Assembly: GCF_030272615.1 (NCBI RefSeq)
Contig: NC_081406.1
Span: forward strand, 114,297,783 to 114,361,782
Length of the DNA: 64,000 nucleotides
DNA from: Cryptomeria japonica
Taxonomy: Eukaryota; Streptophyta; Pinopsida; Cupressales; Cupressaceae
Direction: 5' to 3'
This document shows positions 11,622-25,600 of this stretch, piece after piece. The notes beneath the pieces were generated by a model. That model was not told where the DNA came from and did not search any database. It was given only the letters and a program-made list of their open reading frames with translations. The number at the start of each line of letters is the position of its first letter. The stretch's first letter is position 1. The translations under genes and the position numbers were made by a program.

Positions 11622-12680
11622 TGTTAAGACCCAAAGGCAACTGAGAGGGGGGGGGGGTTAATTAGTTGTCAATTAATTTCATCCCAAATATAAATTAATA
11701 AAACTTAATATCGGTAGACAGATTAGCAATTAATATTAATACTGGTGAAACTTAATGCATATAATAGAAAGAGAAACAACATCCACAACACATAACATGA
11801 ATATTTGTACATGGAAACCCTGTAAGGGGAAAAACCACGGTGGGAAACCTTACCCACAATCAATTGATACTACTACAGATAGTATGTTTGTACAAATGGG
11901 GTCTGCACATGTAGAAAGGCCAACATCCTAGAGCTCACTACTCACTCACAAAATAAGAGTCACATTGAATATAATTGGATGATTAAATCCAATCATAATG
12001 CACTACTCAAAGTAGCATCTCCAATGTTGGATTCAGCACCGGTTAAGCTCTAATAATCACCTTCAAACCTTCCTTGAACCTTCTCTATGGTCTTCTCATA
12101 TGATCTTCAATATTCACACATACCATGTCACATAACCATATACCTAGTACATGTTCCTCTGCTTGCTACTCAATTATCTCACAAATGAGATCTTACATAT
12201 GTACCAAAACCTAACACCAAATGTCTAGGTCGGCTAATTAAGAATATTACAATAAAATCAATTACAAGTAAGTCAAGATGTGATGCATCATGTCAGCTCA
12301 ATGTAATTACAACAATACCAATTGATTAAATCATCTCCATAATATGTCATGCTGATCTGGAATAGATAATACATGCTAGTCCATAACCTAGACCAATTTG
12401 CCGGTAACAAAAAAATATGTGAACCTGATTAGACCAATAACCAAAATACCAAAACCAAGTGTCCAAACCATGTCTTCGACATAACCAAGTGATGTCTAGA
12501 TGATAACAAGTCATCCTCAGTGTCGATGAACAATATAGCCTGTCGGTGAACCAAATACCGGTGACTATACATAAGTCACTGAACTTGCCGGTGAACATAA
12601 TCAAGGATCTCCAAATGATAAGTGTTGACAAGTGTTAACATCAATGACAAAACCAATGCCACATATCCATAATACCAACA
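11622..12680 (-). repeat. 3' LTR of copia A
   Basis: 1,059 bp, TGTTAAGACC to AATACCAACA. It carries the U5 G/C tract with pairing flanks (11636-11670), the conserved block GTAAGGGGAAAAACCACGGT, and ends beside a polypurine tract. The inner 69 bp match the 5' LTR stub at 17274. Confidence 0.9.
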
Positions 12681-13058
12681 ATTTCCCCCTTTGGCATTGA
12701 TGGCAACACAAAGATGGAAAAACCATCTAAGTGCCAAAGTAGAAATACTAAAAACCAAAAACCAACAATCTCCCAAATAGATCAATACCAGAAATCAAAA
12801 TAAAAATGCAGAGAGTAAAAATCTTTCCCCCAATGAATAATCTCTTCCTAAAGGATAATGTTTTTCCTTAAATATCTCTCCCCCTTTGACATCAAATACC
12901 GAAACAATACAAATACCATATACAACCAGTTCATAGAACCAATTACAAATACCAACTATTATAACCATCTACTCCCCCTGAGAAGTAGCTCTCCTCCATC
13001 AAAGCCACAAAAAGGTTTCTCTATAAATTCTGTCAGTTTGATGCCAGTCATCAAACAT
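12681..13058 (-). other. Copia A 3' untranslated region with repeated polypurine tracts
   Basis: The tract next to the LTR is CCAAAGGGGGAAAT on the minus strand (12681-12694). Two more GGGGGAG-type tracts lie at about 12885 and 12968. Several purine tracts upstream of the 3' LTR are a described trait of Sireviruses. Confidence 0.7.
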
Positions 13059-16000
13059 CTAAGTCTCTACCAGTGAGGGTATAACCCCAAGCTGCTCTCT
13101 GAGATATTCAAAAGTTTCCTTAGGCAAAGGCTTAGTAAAGATATCTGCAATCTTCTCTTTAGTATTCACATAAACCAATCTCACTTCTTTTGCTTCAACA
13201 TTCTCTTTCAAAAAATTATATTTGATATAAACATGTTTAGTTTTAGAGTGAAATAATGGATTCTTAGATATATCAATTGCTACTGAATTGCTAGAATAAA
13301 TGATTATAGGTTCTTTGCATTTTACCTTTATGTCCTTCAAAATTTTCTTAATCCATAGTACTTGAGTACAATTAGTTGTTGTTGCAACATATTCTAATTT
13401 TGCTGTTGATAATGATGTACAACTATATTTCTTTCTCAACCATGAAATCAATCTGCTACCAAGAAAGAATGCCCCGCTGGTGGTGCTATTTTTGTCATCT
13501 ACATCTCCTGCCCAATTTGCATCTGTGTATGCACATAAAATTTTCATCTTTAGGATACCATAGACCAAGATTTGGTGTGCCTTGTAAATACCGGAAAATC
13601 CTTTTTACTATTGATTCATGATTTTCTCTAGGATTACTCTGAAATCTTGAAACAATACACACTAGATTCATTATATCAGGTCTTGTTTGTGTCAAATATA
13701 GTAAACCTCCAATCATAGATTTGTATCTTTTCAGATTAACAGGAGTTGAATCATCCTTTAATGATAGTTTATCAGTTGTAGCCATAGGAATACTTACTAG
13801 TTTAGAGTTTTCTGTACTAAATTTCTTCAATAGTTCGTTCAAGTACTTTGTTTGACATATGAATATACCTTTATCAGTCTGTGAAATCTTCAATCCTAAA
13901 AAGAATTTTATCTCCCCAATCATAGACATTTCAAATTCTTCCTACATCTTGTTAGAAAAGTCTTTACACAATCCATCTTCTCCTCCAAAAATGATGTCAT
14001 CAACAAAAACTTCAATAACCAAGATGTCTTCATTTGTCACTTTGAAATATAAGTTGTTGTCAGTGTTACCTTTAGTGTAACCAAGCTTCAAAAGATATTT
14101 TTCCAATCTACCATACCAAGCTCTAGGAGCTTGCTTCAATCCATATAAAGCTTTCCTTAATCTCCAAACCATATCTTTATCATTTGTTAATGAAAATCCA
14201 TCAGGTTGTTCAATGTAAACTTCCTCTTCAAGATCACCATTCAGAAATGCACATTTTACATCCATTTGATATACTTTATAGTTTTTATGTGCTACAAATT
14301 CAAGAAATAATTTGATTGCCTCAATTATGGCTACTGGTGCAAAGGTTTAATTGTAATCAATTCTCTCTTTCCATGAATATCCTTTACAGACTAATCTTTC
14401 TTTGTTTCTAATTACCTTACCATCTTCATTAACTTTATTTTTGAATACCTATTTAGGTCCAATTACATTTTTATCTTTAGGTCGGGGAACCAATGTCCAT
14501 GTATTATTCTTTTCAATTTTCTCTAATTCATCTTCCATAGCTCTAATCCAATATTTATCTTCACATGCCTCAATAACAGATGCTGGTTCAATTTGAGAAA
14601 TTAAACATACCTCTTCATTTTCCAATCTTCCTCTTGTCATAACTCCTTGATACTTATTCCCAATTATCTGACTTTCAGAGTGATTCAGTCTTACATACCT
14701 GGGTGTGTTCACTTGCTGCTATTCTTTAGTCACTGAGGAATTCTCTGATGATGCCAGTGTGACTGGATCTATATTCAGTGTCGATGCATTCTATATAGGT
14801 TCATTTATGATCATCTCAACTACTAGTTCATAATCCATAGACCTTGAATTTCCTCTAAAGTATTCATCTATCTTCACATTTGTACTTTCAATGATTTTCT
14901 ATAATCTTTTATTAAAACATCTATATGCTTTGCTCTTAGATGAATAACCAATAAATATACCTTCATCACTTCTAGGATCAAATTTACTAATATACTCATC
15001 TCTCCTAATGTAACATTTGCTTCTAAATATTCTAAAGTACTTAAGAGTAGGAATATTACCAAACCATAATTCATAGGGTGTCTTACCAGTTTCACCTTTC
15101 ATGTGAACTCTGTTAAAAGTGTAAACCGTTGTATTCACTACTTCTCTCCAATACACACGAGGTAGATTTTCTTCTGATATCATGCTTCTAGCTATATCCA
15201 AAATAGTTATGTTCTTCCTTTCCACAACTCCATTTTGTTGAGGTGTTCGCAGTGCTAATAGTTGTCTTCTAATTCCATTCACTTCACAAAATGTGTTGAA
15301 CTCCTTAGATGTATCACCTCCTTGATCTGATCTTAAACATTTGATTTTATTACCGGTTTCATTCTCTACAAGTGCCTTGAATAATTTGAATTTCCCAAAA
15401 GCTTATGATTTCTCCCTGAGAAAAGTAACCCAACACATTCTAGAATAATCATCAATGATTAGCATGAAATATCTATCTCCTTGTAGACTTCTTGTTCTTG
15501 CCAAACCACACAAGTTAGTATGAATTAAATCAAGAATATTATTGGATTTCTTAGAAATACTCTTAAAAGTTGTTCTAACTTGCTTTCCCATTTGACATTC
15601 CTTACATACTGGATTCTAAGGTTTTACAATCTTAGGCAAATTCCTTACTGCCTTAGATGAACTAATCTTTATAATGCAATCAAAATTCACATGACAAAGT
15701 CTTTTATTCCATAACCAACTTTCATCAATATGTGCAATCAAGCATGTCTTTTCATTGTTATTCAAATGAAATATATTACCTCTAGTTTGATTATCGGTTG
15801 CAATTTCCAAACCAATTTTGTTCATAATTTTACATTTACCATTCTTGAATTGTAACTGAAATCCCTTTTCAACTAATTGACCAACACTCAAAAGATTATG
15901 CTTCAAACCTTCAATATAATAAACATTGTCAGTATTGTGCTTACCATCAAAAGATATAGTGCCTTTTCCTATGATCAAACAATCTTTGTCATCTCCAAAT

Positions 16001-17216
16001 CTTACTAGACCTCCATTGTATTTCTGAAAAGATAATAATTTAGTTTTATCACCATTCATATGATGTGAACATCCAGAATCTATAATCCATTCATCATTTT
16101 CTTCAATTTTAGCTGCTAGAGCCTTCTCTATTGGTGGAATAGTAGGTGTCAATTGATCTTCTGTTATTGCAATAAAAGCCCATCTATTGTCTATTGGTTC
16201 TTCAATAGAATCATCAATAACTCCTTCATTAACATAGTAACATAATTTATCTCTATTCTTCCTAAATTTGTATCTCTGATATTTAGGGTTAGGCTTGTAT
16301 GTTCTTTTAGCTTCTTCTCTTAGTCTTGCATGTCTATCAGGACATCTAGATGCCATATGACCAACTTTATTGTAGTTAAAACATTTAAATGGTGTTTTAC
16401 CTTCATACTTACTTCCAATAGGACCTTTAGCCATTTTCCTTGCAAATCGTGCTTCAAGCTCTTCAAGTTCTTCATTTTCCCTCCTGATATCTTCAAGTTC
16501 TCTTGCATAAAGTACTTTCCAATCAAATTTATCAGATGATGATGATGATGATGATGATGTAGATGATGATGCAATGATGGCTAAATCTGTTTTAATTGTA
16601 GCAACATGACCAAATTCCTCAAGCTCAAATGTTGAAAGTTTTCCAACCAAGGTATCTCTATATACTGATGTATGAGGCATAGTTCTCAACTCACTAATAG
16701 TAGTTACTTTAATTTTGTATGCTGGTGGCAATGCTCTCAAAACTTTAGAAATAATTTCATCTTCACTTAAGGAACCTCCACAACATTGTATTCCCAAAAC
16801 AATTTCATTAACCCTTTCCATAAAAGCAAAAATTCTTTCATCTTCTTCCATTTTCAAATTTTCATACCTAACCCAGAAGCATTCTAGTTTTGCAATTTTG
16901 ACAGTGGTATCTCCTTCATTCAATGTCTCCAACTTATCCCAAATAGCTTTAGCAGTAGATCGGTCTCATAATCCCATGATTTTCTGATCTGAAAGGCACT
17001 CAAAAGTGCTTCTCTTGCTTTGCAATCATTCTCTTGATCCTTACCCAATGTAGGTGGATTAGGTTGACTTGATGTAGGACAAAAATAGCCATTCTGTGTA
17101 ACATACCATACATATTTTCCAATGCAATTTGGATGTGTCTCCATTCTGATCTTCCATATACCATAAATAGTTCCATCAAGTTTTGTACTGTCCTTCCTAA
17201 AAAAGTTAGTTGCCAT
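13059..17216 (-). pseudogene. Copia A gag-pol polyprotein, decayed
   Basis: Starts at the ATG at 17216 (MATNFFRKDSTKLDG, a copia gag start). After one frameshift near 16950 it stays in a single frame from 16932 to 13495, broken only by stops, with another shift near 13510. In order: gag; zinc knuckle near 16370 (CFNYNKVGHMASRC, second Cys replaced by Tyr); protease near 16070 (WIIDSGCSHHM); GAG-pre-integrase near 15700; integrase 15600-14900, with HTNLCG in place of the usual HTDLCGP; reverse transcriptase 14710-13500 with FVDDIIFGG; RNase H with TDANWAGD near 13520. A Ser run (codons at about 16530-16575) comes from a TCA-type trinucleotide expansion. Several stops I checked are Gln or Trp codons turned to TAG. 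Confidence 0.9.
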
Positions 17217-17259
17217 AGAATCTCCTCAAGTTGTTAAACTCCTGCAAAAAGAGGACTTG

Positions 17260-17271
17260 GCTCTAATACCA
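17260..17271 (-). other. Primer-binding site of copia A
   Basis: Minus strand TGGTATTAGAGC, one base from the canonical initiator-Met tRNA match TGGTATCAGAGC, two bases inside the LTR end. Confidence 0.8.
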
Positions 17272-17273
17272 AT

Positions 17274-17342
17274 TGTTAGGACCTGGAGGCAATTGAGAGG
17301 GGGGGTGAATTAGTTGTCAATTAATTTCATCCCAAATATAAT
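17274..17342 (-). repeat. 5' LTR stub of copia A
   Basis: Only the inner 69 bp remain. They match 11622 onward through CCCAAATATAA and then change abruptly to G1 integrase sequence (coding for QFSVGDRVFL on the minus strand). Confidence 0.8.
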
Positions 17343-20290
17343 TTAATCAGACTCAAACTCTCAGAAATACCCTATCACCAACAGAAAACTGCCTATCCAC
17401 TCGATGAGCATCCACATATTTCTTCTATCTATCTTGAGCGGCCAACAAATTCTCTCTAATACAAGCCACCTACTCCTCTATATCTTGCAACATCTCTAAT
17501 CCAATACACACTCTATCCTCTAAACGGTCCCAACTCAAGGGCATGTGACATGGTCTACCATATAACACCTAATAAGGAGACATACCAATAGAGCTATGGT
17601 AACCATTATTGTACACAAACTCAACCAAATATAGGTAATCCTCCCATTGAGACTATTGATCCATCATTTACATCCTCAACATATCCTCCAAAATCTAATT
17701 CACCCTCTCTGCCTATCCATCTATCTCGGGGTGATAAGTTGAACTAAAGTTCAACTGCATACCCAAATCATGTTGAAGAGTTGTCCAAAATGATAATGTG
17801 AACACTGGATCACGATATGATATGGTCCGCCGAGAAATACCATGCAACCTCACAACTCCCTCCAAGAAAACCTGAGTTATTGCCACTATTGTATATGAAG
17901 ACCTGATCGGAGAAAAGTGTGCTACTTTGGTCAATTTGTCTACAATGACCATAATAGAATCATGATGACATGAAGACATGAGAAATCCAAGTGTAAAATC
18001 TATAGATATAATATCCCATTTCCATCCTGGAACCAAATGTGACTGTAATAATCCTGTGGGATGCTGATGCTCTGCCTTCACTCGTTGACACTCTAGGGAA
18101 CATGCCTCAAAATCTACAATATCTCTCCTCATACCAGACCAATGATATATCTGTCTCAAATCTGCATGCATCTTCTTGACAAATGGATGTGTCGAGTAAG
18201 GTGCACGATGTGCCTCCGACATTATCAAATCTTGAAGATAGTCTAATGGTGGAACATAAATACATCCCAAATGCCTATGAAGTCCATCTGATTCCACCGA
18301 GTAGCCTACATATCTGCCCTCAAGAGCTCTACCTGCAGTAACCTCTGCAATAATCTCTTGATACCATACATCTAAAACAAGGGCACTAAGAATATGACTC
18401 CTCAAATCCACACTAAGAGACATTGCTGAGATCTCATGCCTCTTGCGACTCAATGCATCTACTACCACATTCTCCTTACCCTAAATATATCTCACCTCAA
18501 ATTCGTACTCACATAAGAACTCCGTCCAATGCCTATGCCTGGCATTACAACTCAGCTACGTGAAGATATATTTCAAAGTGCGATGATCACTATGCAAGTC
18601 GAATCTATGTCCAAGAAGGAAATGCCTCCATCTAACCAAACCCTGAACCACTACTGCTAACTCAAGATCATGAGTGGGATAATTATGCTCATGATTCTTA
18701 ATTTTAGATGACTCATATGCAATCACATGACCATCCTGCATCAACGCTGCTCCTAGACCCTCCAAAGAAGAATCTGTGCACACCACAAAATTCCCCAAAG
18801 GGTCTGGCACTACTAAAATAGGTGCACTAGTCAAACACTCCTTAAGGATCTAAAATGTTGTCTCACATTGCTCTATCCAAACAAAATTCTTCCCTTTTCT
18901 CTGAAGAGAAGTGATAGGATGAGCTATCCTAGAGAAATCCTGAACATATAAGTGATAATATCTTGCTAACCCATGAAACTATGCACCTCTCCCACATTAG
19001 TGGGCACTTGCCAATCGATAGTCACCTGAACCTTCAAGGGATCAACTATGGTACTCTCTCTAGAAATTAGATGACCAAGATACATCACCTCTATCTGAAA
19101 GAACTCACACTTCACAAAATTGGCGTATAGCTGATTCTCCCTAAGATACTGTAAAACCTGTCTCACATGATGCTCATGCTCCTCAACTGATCTCAAATAA
19201 ATCAAAATATCATCCAGAAATACCAATACAAATTTGTCCAAATACAACCTGAATACACTATTCATCAAGCTCATGAAAACTGAAGGTGCATTCGTGAGAC
19301 CAAAAGGTACCACTGTGAACTCATAATGACCATGTCTAGTGCAAAAAGTTATGCGATGAATGTCCACCTCCTGAATCCTCAACTGGTGATACCCAGAATT
19401 TAGGTCAATCTTAGAGAATATTTTAGCATCCTTAATCTGGTCAAATAAATCATCTATCCAAGGCAAGGGATATCAGGTATTCACCGTCACCTTATTAAGC
19501 TATCTATAATCAATGCATAATCAAAGCAATTTATCCTTCTGCACAAATAACATAGGTGTACCCCAAGGGGACACACTAGGAAAAATAAACCCCTTCACCA
19601 ACAACTCCTCCAACTAAACCCTCAACTCATTCAACTCATGCATGGTCATCCGATAGGGAGCCCTGGAAATAGGCTCAGCTCTTGGCACCAAATCAATCTT
19701 GAAATCGATATCTCACTGAGGGGGCATACCTAGAATCTCAGTAGGAAAAACATCTACAAACTCCTGAAGAATGGAATTCTGCTGCAATAAATCCTCTAAG
19801 CTAGCCTCCTCATCCACATCCTTCACTCTAACTGCAAACAAATAGCAACCCTTATGCACAAACCTCTTCATTTGCATAGTAGAAATCATGCGAAGAGAGA
19901 TAGGTCTCTGAATACCTACAATCTCCACACTCTTCCCACCATCATCCTTCCATTGCACTCTCTTACCACTACAATCTATCTATGCTTGGTGAGATCCAAG
20001 TCAATCCATACCAAGAACCACATCATAAGATCCCAAAGACGTAACGCAAAGATCCATATAGGTATGTCAATCTCCTAAAACTAAAGGATAATTGAGCACA
20101 AGGGAATCCACTACTACTTTGGACCCTGTAGCTAACTCTACTTGCCACCTATCATCTTTCTTTGTCATAGCAAGCCCACATCACTCTACTAGAAAAGGAG
20201 AAATAAAAGAGTCTGATGCTCTAGAATCAAATAACACTAAACAAGAGATACTACCTATCACACTAGATGTCTCTACAATGATGGCCTAAT
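17343..20290 (-). pseudogene. G1 pol: protease, reverse transcriptase, RNase H, integrase core
   Basis: Read downward from 20290: a retropepsin region where the active site is FDSRAS instead of DTGAS; the linker to RT near 19720; reverse transcriptase 19640-18900 with [21 protein letters not shown] and catalytic FLDDILIY; RNase H 18840-18556 with CTDSSLEGLGAAL; then the integrase from 18468 (DALSRKRHE) with the zinc-binding region SLECQRVKAEHQHP and core blocks WDIISIDFTLGF and IMVIVDKLTKVAHF. Stops and shifts occur throughout, so it is inactive. The final block stops at RVFLRV at 17343, where copia A begins. Confidence 0.9.
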
Positions 20291-20291
20291 G

Positions 20292-20887
20292 CTCAACCTG
20301 ATGGTTATCAACCATCGCAAAAATGCAATGAGACATGCCTACATATCCAACTATAGGCTCAGAAGTAGCTAGTTTCTACTACCCTGACATCTGAGAAGTA
20401 CGTTGAGGAAAATGAACGACAATGTGACCTGGTTGTCAACATACAAAGCAATCTCTCCTAACATACACTCTGCTACCTGGTGCTGTACTCGACTATTGAA
20501 CAATTCATGTGCTAGAAGGTGATTGTGAAGTCTATGCTGGATAAGAAGGAGTAGGTCTATTGTCATGCTAACGATTGTGACTCCTATCAACCTGAAATAT
20601 AGCACCCCGAGCAAAGATCTACCCCTAAGAAAACCTCTTCTTAAACTGCTGACCACTAAAGAAAGAAGAAGAATGGCTCCTAGCATATCCTGAAGACTGC
20701 TACTATGGTCCTCTCACCTTAGATCCTATAACAAGTGCACTAACTATCCATCTTCCAGTCTCTTCTCCTGATGCTAATGAAAGATTCTCCTTTGCTAGTC
20801 CCACCTTCTCCACAACTACCTCTAAGATCTTAGGTTCATGCATCCAAACATCTCCATTGATACGATCACTCAGACCTCTAACAAAGT
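20292..20887 (-). pseudogene. G1 gag, C-terminal part
   Basis: The minus strand encodes HYFVRGLSDRINGDVW near 20880, the end of a retrotransposon gag domain, followed by a Ser/Gln-rich linker and a damaged zinc knuckle near 20430 (CFVC, then QPGHIVVHFP, with the last Cys lost). Copia B separates it from the gag N-terminal part at 34351. About ten residues seem missing at the junction compared with typical gags. Confidence 0.75.
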
Positions 20888-22340
20888 AATGAATAATGAT
20901 GAACAATTAGTACCAAACTGGTACTAAGAGGGGGGGTGAATCAGTACAGACAAAAAAAACTTTCCTTGAACCAGTTTGACTGAAAACACTACACTTAACT
21001 GGTAAACAGTATCACCAATCTAAATCAAGGCACTACCAGTAAAATGGAGTGAGAATGTGAAAGACATAAACCAGTTAACACTTAGATCTTCACCTCACCT
21101 AACATCTCCTTTTCACTTCACTCATATGCATAAAAAGGTAATACATTAGAAATATAAAGACTATTGGTTCAACATGCTTTACCACTTCACAAAAAATATT
21201 AAATCATCACGACACACTGATTTTTCACATGGAAACCCAACTGGGAAAAAACCATAGTGGGGATGAATACCCACAAGTTATTATTTGAACTCTTCTAAAG
21301 TCCGCTTTGTTAGGAGCCTAGTCTGGTTAAGGACTTTACAATAGGTTTTGTTAGAAACCGATCCCGCTAGGGATCACCCGGTTAAGGGATGACTAAAATA
21401 CCCAGTTAAAGGTTACCTCGCAAGAGGGTTTGAAGAACTCATTGAATTGAGTCACCCTGTTAAAGGATTTACACAAAAGCCTGTTAAAGCTACCCAGTTA
21501 AGGGATTTTCCAACTGCTAAAATGGTTAGAGGTCAATAGGTAATTCACTGATCTGATTATAGCACACAATGCCAAGGTAGATCCTCTTTAGCTCTGTTGC
21601 TTCTGCAGTCACACTCTCCAGGTATACACACACTTCTCTGGTCTGGCAAGAATCAAGTATCTCTTCACTTGGATACACACATAAGATTTGCCAACAATTT
21701 AAAAAATGAAAAAAATCATCAACCTTATAGGAAATAGATAGGTTGGTAGCATAAACCCTAAACCCTAATTATTTAGGTTTAAGAATTTAGTCAGTTTAAT
21801 CCTGATCATTAATCACACAGCATTGAATACAATAGTCTTGAACAGATCTCAAGATGGTCTCCAACATTCATTCTTTTGTGCTTCAGGAAGCTAATAACCC
21901 ATCATGTGCTCTCCACCATTTACAGAGACTTCACACATTCCCGAGGTAGATAGGATCAATCTCCATGCAAGATCTTTGAGGAAATCCTTCACGCGCACAA
22001 GGCTGATGTGGCAACATGATCTGATCATCATTACAATGCTAACTCATCACAAGATGTCATCGGTTGAATCACATAGGCTTGGAATTCATCAACCAGAAAC
22101 CCTGAAGCTGAGACTACAAACTGGTAGTCATGCCAAATGAAACCCCGATACAAAACTTCCCATATACTGGTTCTGATTCCAACATATTGCTTCACTTTTT
22201 CACATATACTGGTTCACAACATCATACCGGTTCTCTTGCTAGTTTGCTTACATCAATATACCGGTTGATACTTTAGCATATTGACATCAATGACAACATA
22301 CAATATCATCATGTCATCAAGCTCTGCACATATGCTAACA
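20888..22340 (-). repeat. 3' LTR of copia B
   Basis: Runs from TAATGAATAATG (the 5' copy has TGATGAATAATG) to CATATGCTAACA, followed by a purine tract. It contains telomere-like AAACCCTAAACCCTAA at about 21765 and the GTGGAAACCCA / TGGGAAAAAACC block near 21235. Confidence 0.9.
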
Positions 22341-22625
22341 ATCTCCCCCTTTGGCATTGATGACAATATACAAAGATATCCCTCTACTTCACATCTTCTC
22401 CCCAATACTACAGATATCTTCTCCACTTCACATCTTCTCCCCCTTTGACAACAATGCCAAAGTGGAGGCACAAACAGCTATGTTCCACTATGTTGCTCCC
22501 CCTAAGGAGTAGCATCCTTCAACACACCAATCCTGAAAAATATTTATCAATGCAATACCTGATTGATGTGGAGCACACACCTTTAGTTCACCTCTTGAAG
22601 GGGAAACACCCCTAATTCACCTCTT
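22341..22625 (-). other. Copia B 3' untranslated region with polypurine tracts
   Basis: AAAGGGGGAGAT on the minus strand abuts the LTR (22341-22354). Similar GGGGGAG or GGGGAGA tracts recur near 22440 and 22497, as in A, C and I. Confidence 0.65.
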
Positions 22626-25600
22626 AAATAGGTAAATGTAGCCTTCGGTAGAGGCTTGGTGAATATGTCTGCTAACTACTCCTTACTGGAAACATGTTCC
22701 AATAAAACCTCTCTTTTTTGAACCTTCTCCCTCAAGAAATGATACTTGAGCTCGAAGTGCTTGGTTCTAGCATACAAAACCAGATTTTTAGAAATATTAA
22801 TTGCACTTGTCTTGTCATAGAATATACTCACCGGTTCAGATATAGGAACTTTGAAACCACTTAATACATGCTTCATCCAAATTATCTGAGTGCAGTTCAT
22901 AAATGCTGGAACATATTTTGGTTCTGCTGTAGACTGGGAGATACAACTCTGCTTCTTACTCATCCATGAGACTAGTCTACCACCAAGAAAGAATGCACCA
23001 CTAGTTGTGCTCTTCCAGTCGTCCACAACCCAATCAACATCTGTAAACACTTTGAGGTTGAAATCAGTACTGTATGGATACCACAATCCATAGTCAATAG
23101 TTCTGTTTAGATATCTAAGAATCCTCTTGACTGCTACCAAGTGGGATTCTCTTGGACTTTTTTGGAACCATGCAGTAATGCCCACTGCATGTGTAATGTT
23201 AGGTCTGCTATGTACTACATAGTGCAACTTACCAATCATTGATCGGTATTCCTTCTCATTCACCAATGCCGAGTCATCTTCTTTTGACAATTTACAACCG
23301 GTCACCATCGGTGTACCAATTGGTTTGTTGTTTTCCATGCCAAAGGTCTTCAACACCTCTTTGACATACTTGGACTGAGTGATAAAGATACCATCTTTCA
23401 TTTGTTGAATCTGTAGTCCAATGAAGAACTTAATCTCCCCTATAAGTGATATCTCAAATTCCTTCTTCATCTCATCTACAAAATCATGACTCATCTTGTC
23501 ATCTCCACAAAAAATTATGTCATCAAAAAATACATCACAGATTAGAATCTGATCTCCTTCTGACTTTAAATAGATATTTCTATCTTCACTTGTTCTTTCA
23601 AATCCAATCTTCACAAGATGGGAGTGTAAGCATTCATACCATGTTCTAGGTGCCTACTTCAATCCATACAAGGCTTTATGTAGCCTACACACCATGTCAC
23701 TATTCTCTGACAGGGAAAACCCATCTGGTTGCTCTATGTACACCTCCTCTTCAAGTATTCCATTCAGGAATGCAGATTTTACATCTATTTGATATACTTT
23801 GAATCCCTTGAAGGCTACATATGCAAGAAGAATATGAACTCCTTCCAATCTAGCTACTGGAGCAAAGGTTTCTCCATAGTCTTCTCCTTCTTCTTGAGCA
23901 TATCCCTTACACACCAGTCTGGCTTTATTTCTTACCATTGTGCCATCTTCATTCAGCTTATTTCTGAAAACCCATTTGGTGCCAATGACATTTTTATGCT
24001 CAGGTCTGGGTACCAAAGACCATGTGCCATTCTTTTCTATCTGGACAAGTTCCTCTTCCATTTCCTTGATCCATTCTTCATCTTTATGTGCATCTTTAAA
24101 TATTTTAGGCTCAAATTCAGAGTTCATGCAAGAGTTTTCTCTGACCTTTCTTCTTGTAAGACTTCCTGCATCCTTATCTCCTATGATATGCTTTGGATCA
24201 TGATTCAACTTTACATACCTAGGAATGATCTTAACAGATTCCTCTTGCTTTTCTTCTTCATCCTCATCTTCATCAGCATCAACATCTATTGGTGTAGAAG
24301 CACTGTTACTAGTACTAGGTTGTTTTCCAACTGGTTCCTAGAAGGTTACAGCCAATTCATCTACCACTTGCTCACTGCCAATTTCCTCGGGTTTCTCGGA
24401 AGTTTCATCAACTCTAACATTGATACTTTTAACAATTCTCTGAGTCCTATTGTTGAAACACTTGAGAGCTTTTCTCTTGGTGGAATAACCTAGGAATATT
24501 CCCTCATCACGTTTTGCATCAAACTTGCTCTGGTGTTCACTCCTCTTGATATAACACTTGCTACCAAACACTCTTAAGTAGCTTACTACAAGAGTCTTAG
24601 TAAATTGTCTACAGTGAAAGATTTACCTTTGAAGGTTGAGGAAGACAGTTTCCCCAGTTGACACTCTCTGCACAAAGGATTCTCCAGTTTGCTTAGCATA
24701 GGCAATCCTCTAACTACCTTGATCTTACTGGCCTTCATAATATTATCAAAGTTTATATGGAAGATTCTCCTATGCCATATCCAACTATCATCAAACTTAT
24801 CCATTAGACATGTACTGATGTGTGCATTCAGCTAAAATAAGTTACCTCCAGTCTACATACCGGTGGCCATCAATTCACCACTCTTTTCTTTTATTTTGCG
24901 CACTCCATCTTTGAATTCCAAAGTGAGTCCATTATCTTTTAGCTAGTTAACACTCAAAAGGTTGTGCATGAGACCTTCTACCCAATACACATCAACACTG
25001 CTTTTTCCATTTAGAGAGATGGACCCTCTGCCTTTTACCATACATGGTGCATCATTACCAAATCGAACCACACCACCATCATACTCTTCCAGAGACAAAA
25101 ACTTACTCCGGTCACCAGTCATATGGTGAGAAAAACCACTATCAATAATCCACTCATTGGAATTATCAAAGTGGGAGACAAGAGCCTTCTTGTCTAACAC
25201 ATCTTCCTTAATAGCTACAAACATAATGTCTTCACTTTCTTCATCTTCTGATTCCTCATTAGTGACACCTTCATCAACTACTACAAAACAGTTTCTCATG
25301 TTTCCTCCTTTGAACTTCTTGAGCTTCTCTGATTTGTCCTTATAATCACCATGAGGATAGTTTATAGCAATGTGTCATATCATATTGCAAGAAAAACATT
25401 TCAAAGGGAGCTTACCTCTATATTTATCAGTTCCCTTAGGAAGTCTTTTGGCAAGAAGAGCTTCAAATTCCATCAAGATCTCCTCATCATCCATTTCTCT
25501 GCTTTGTCTTAGTTCACAATTGGTACTAGCTTCTTTTCCCTTCCTAGATGGTGCAGTAGATGCTCTAAAGGCTGATTTAGTCTTCTAAATACTGCCATCA

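Larger units (their letters stand above)
11622..17342 (-). mobile_element. Ty1/copia element A (Sirevirus-like)
   Basis: Minus-strand copia inserted in the G1 integrase. It has a full 3' LTR, gag-pol, a Met-tRNA binding site and only about 69 bp of the 5' LTR, so a deletion removed the outer part of that LTR and a few codons of G1. No target duplication can be read for that reason. Confidence 0.9.

Noticed and set aside
11641-11658. G-runs in U5 as G-quadruplexes
   Set aside because: One long G-run rather than four spaced runs; the paired flanks explain the element better.
16320-16574. His-rich open frame on the minus strand
   Set aside because: It is an out-of-frame reading of the trinucleotide run that encodes Ser in copia A gag.
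17260-17271. tRNA-like matches next to LTRs as tRNA genes
   Set aside because: Only 12-14 bases of the tRNA 3' end; they are primer-binding sites.
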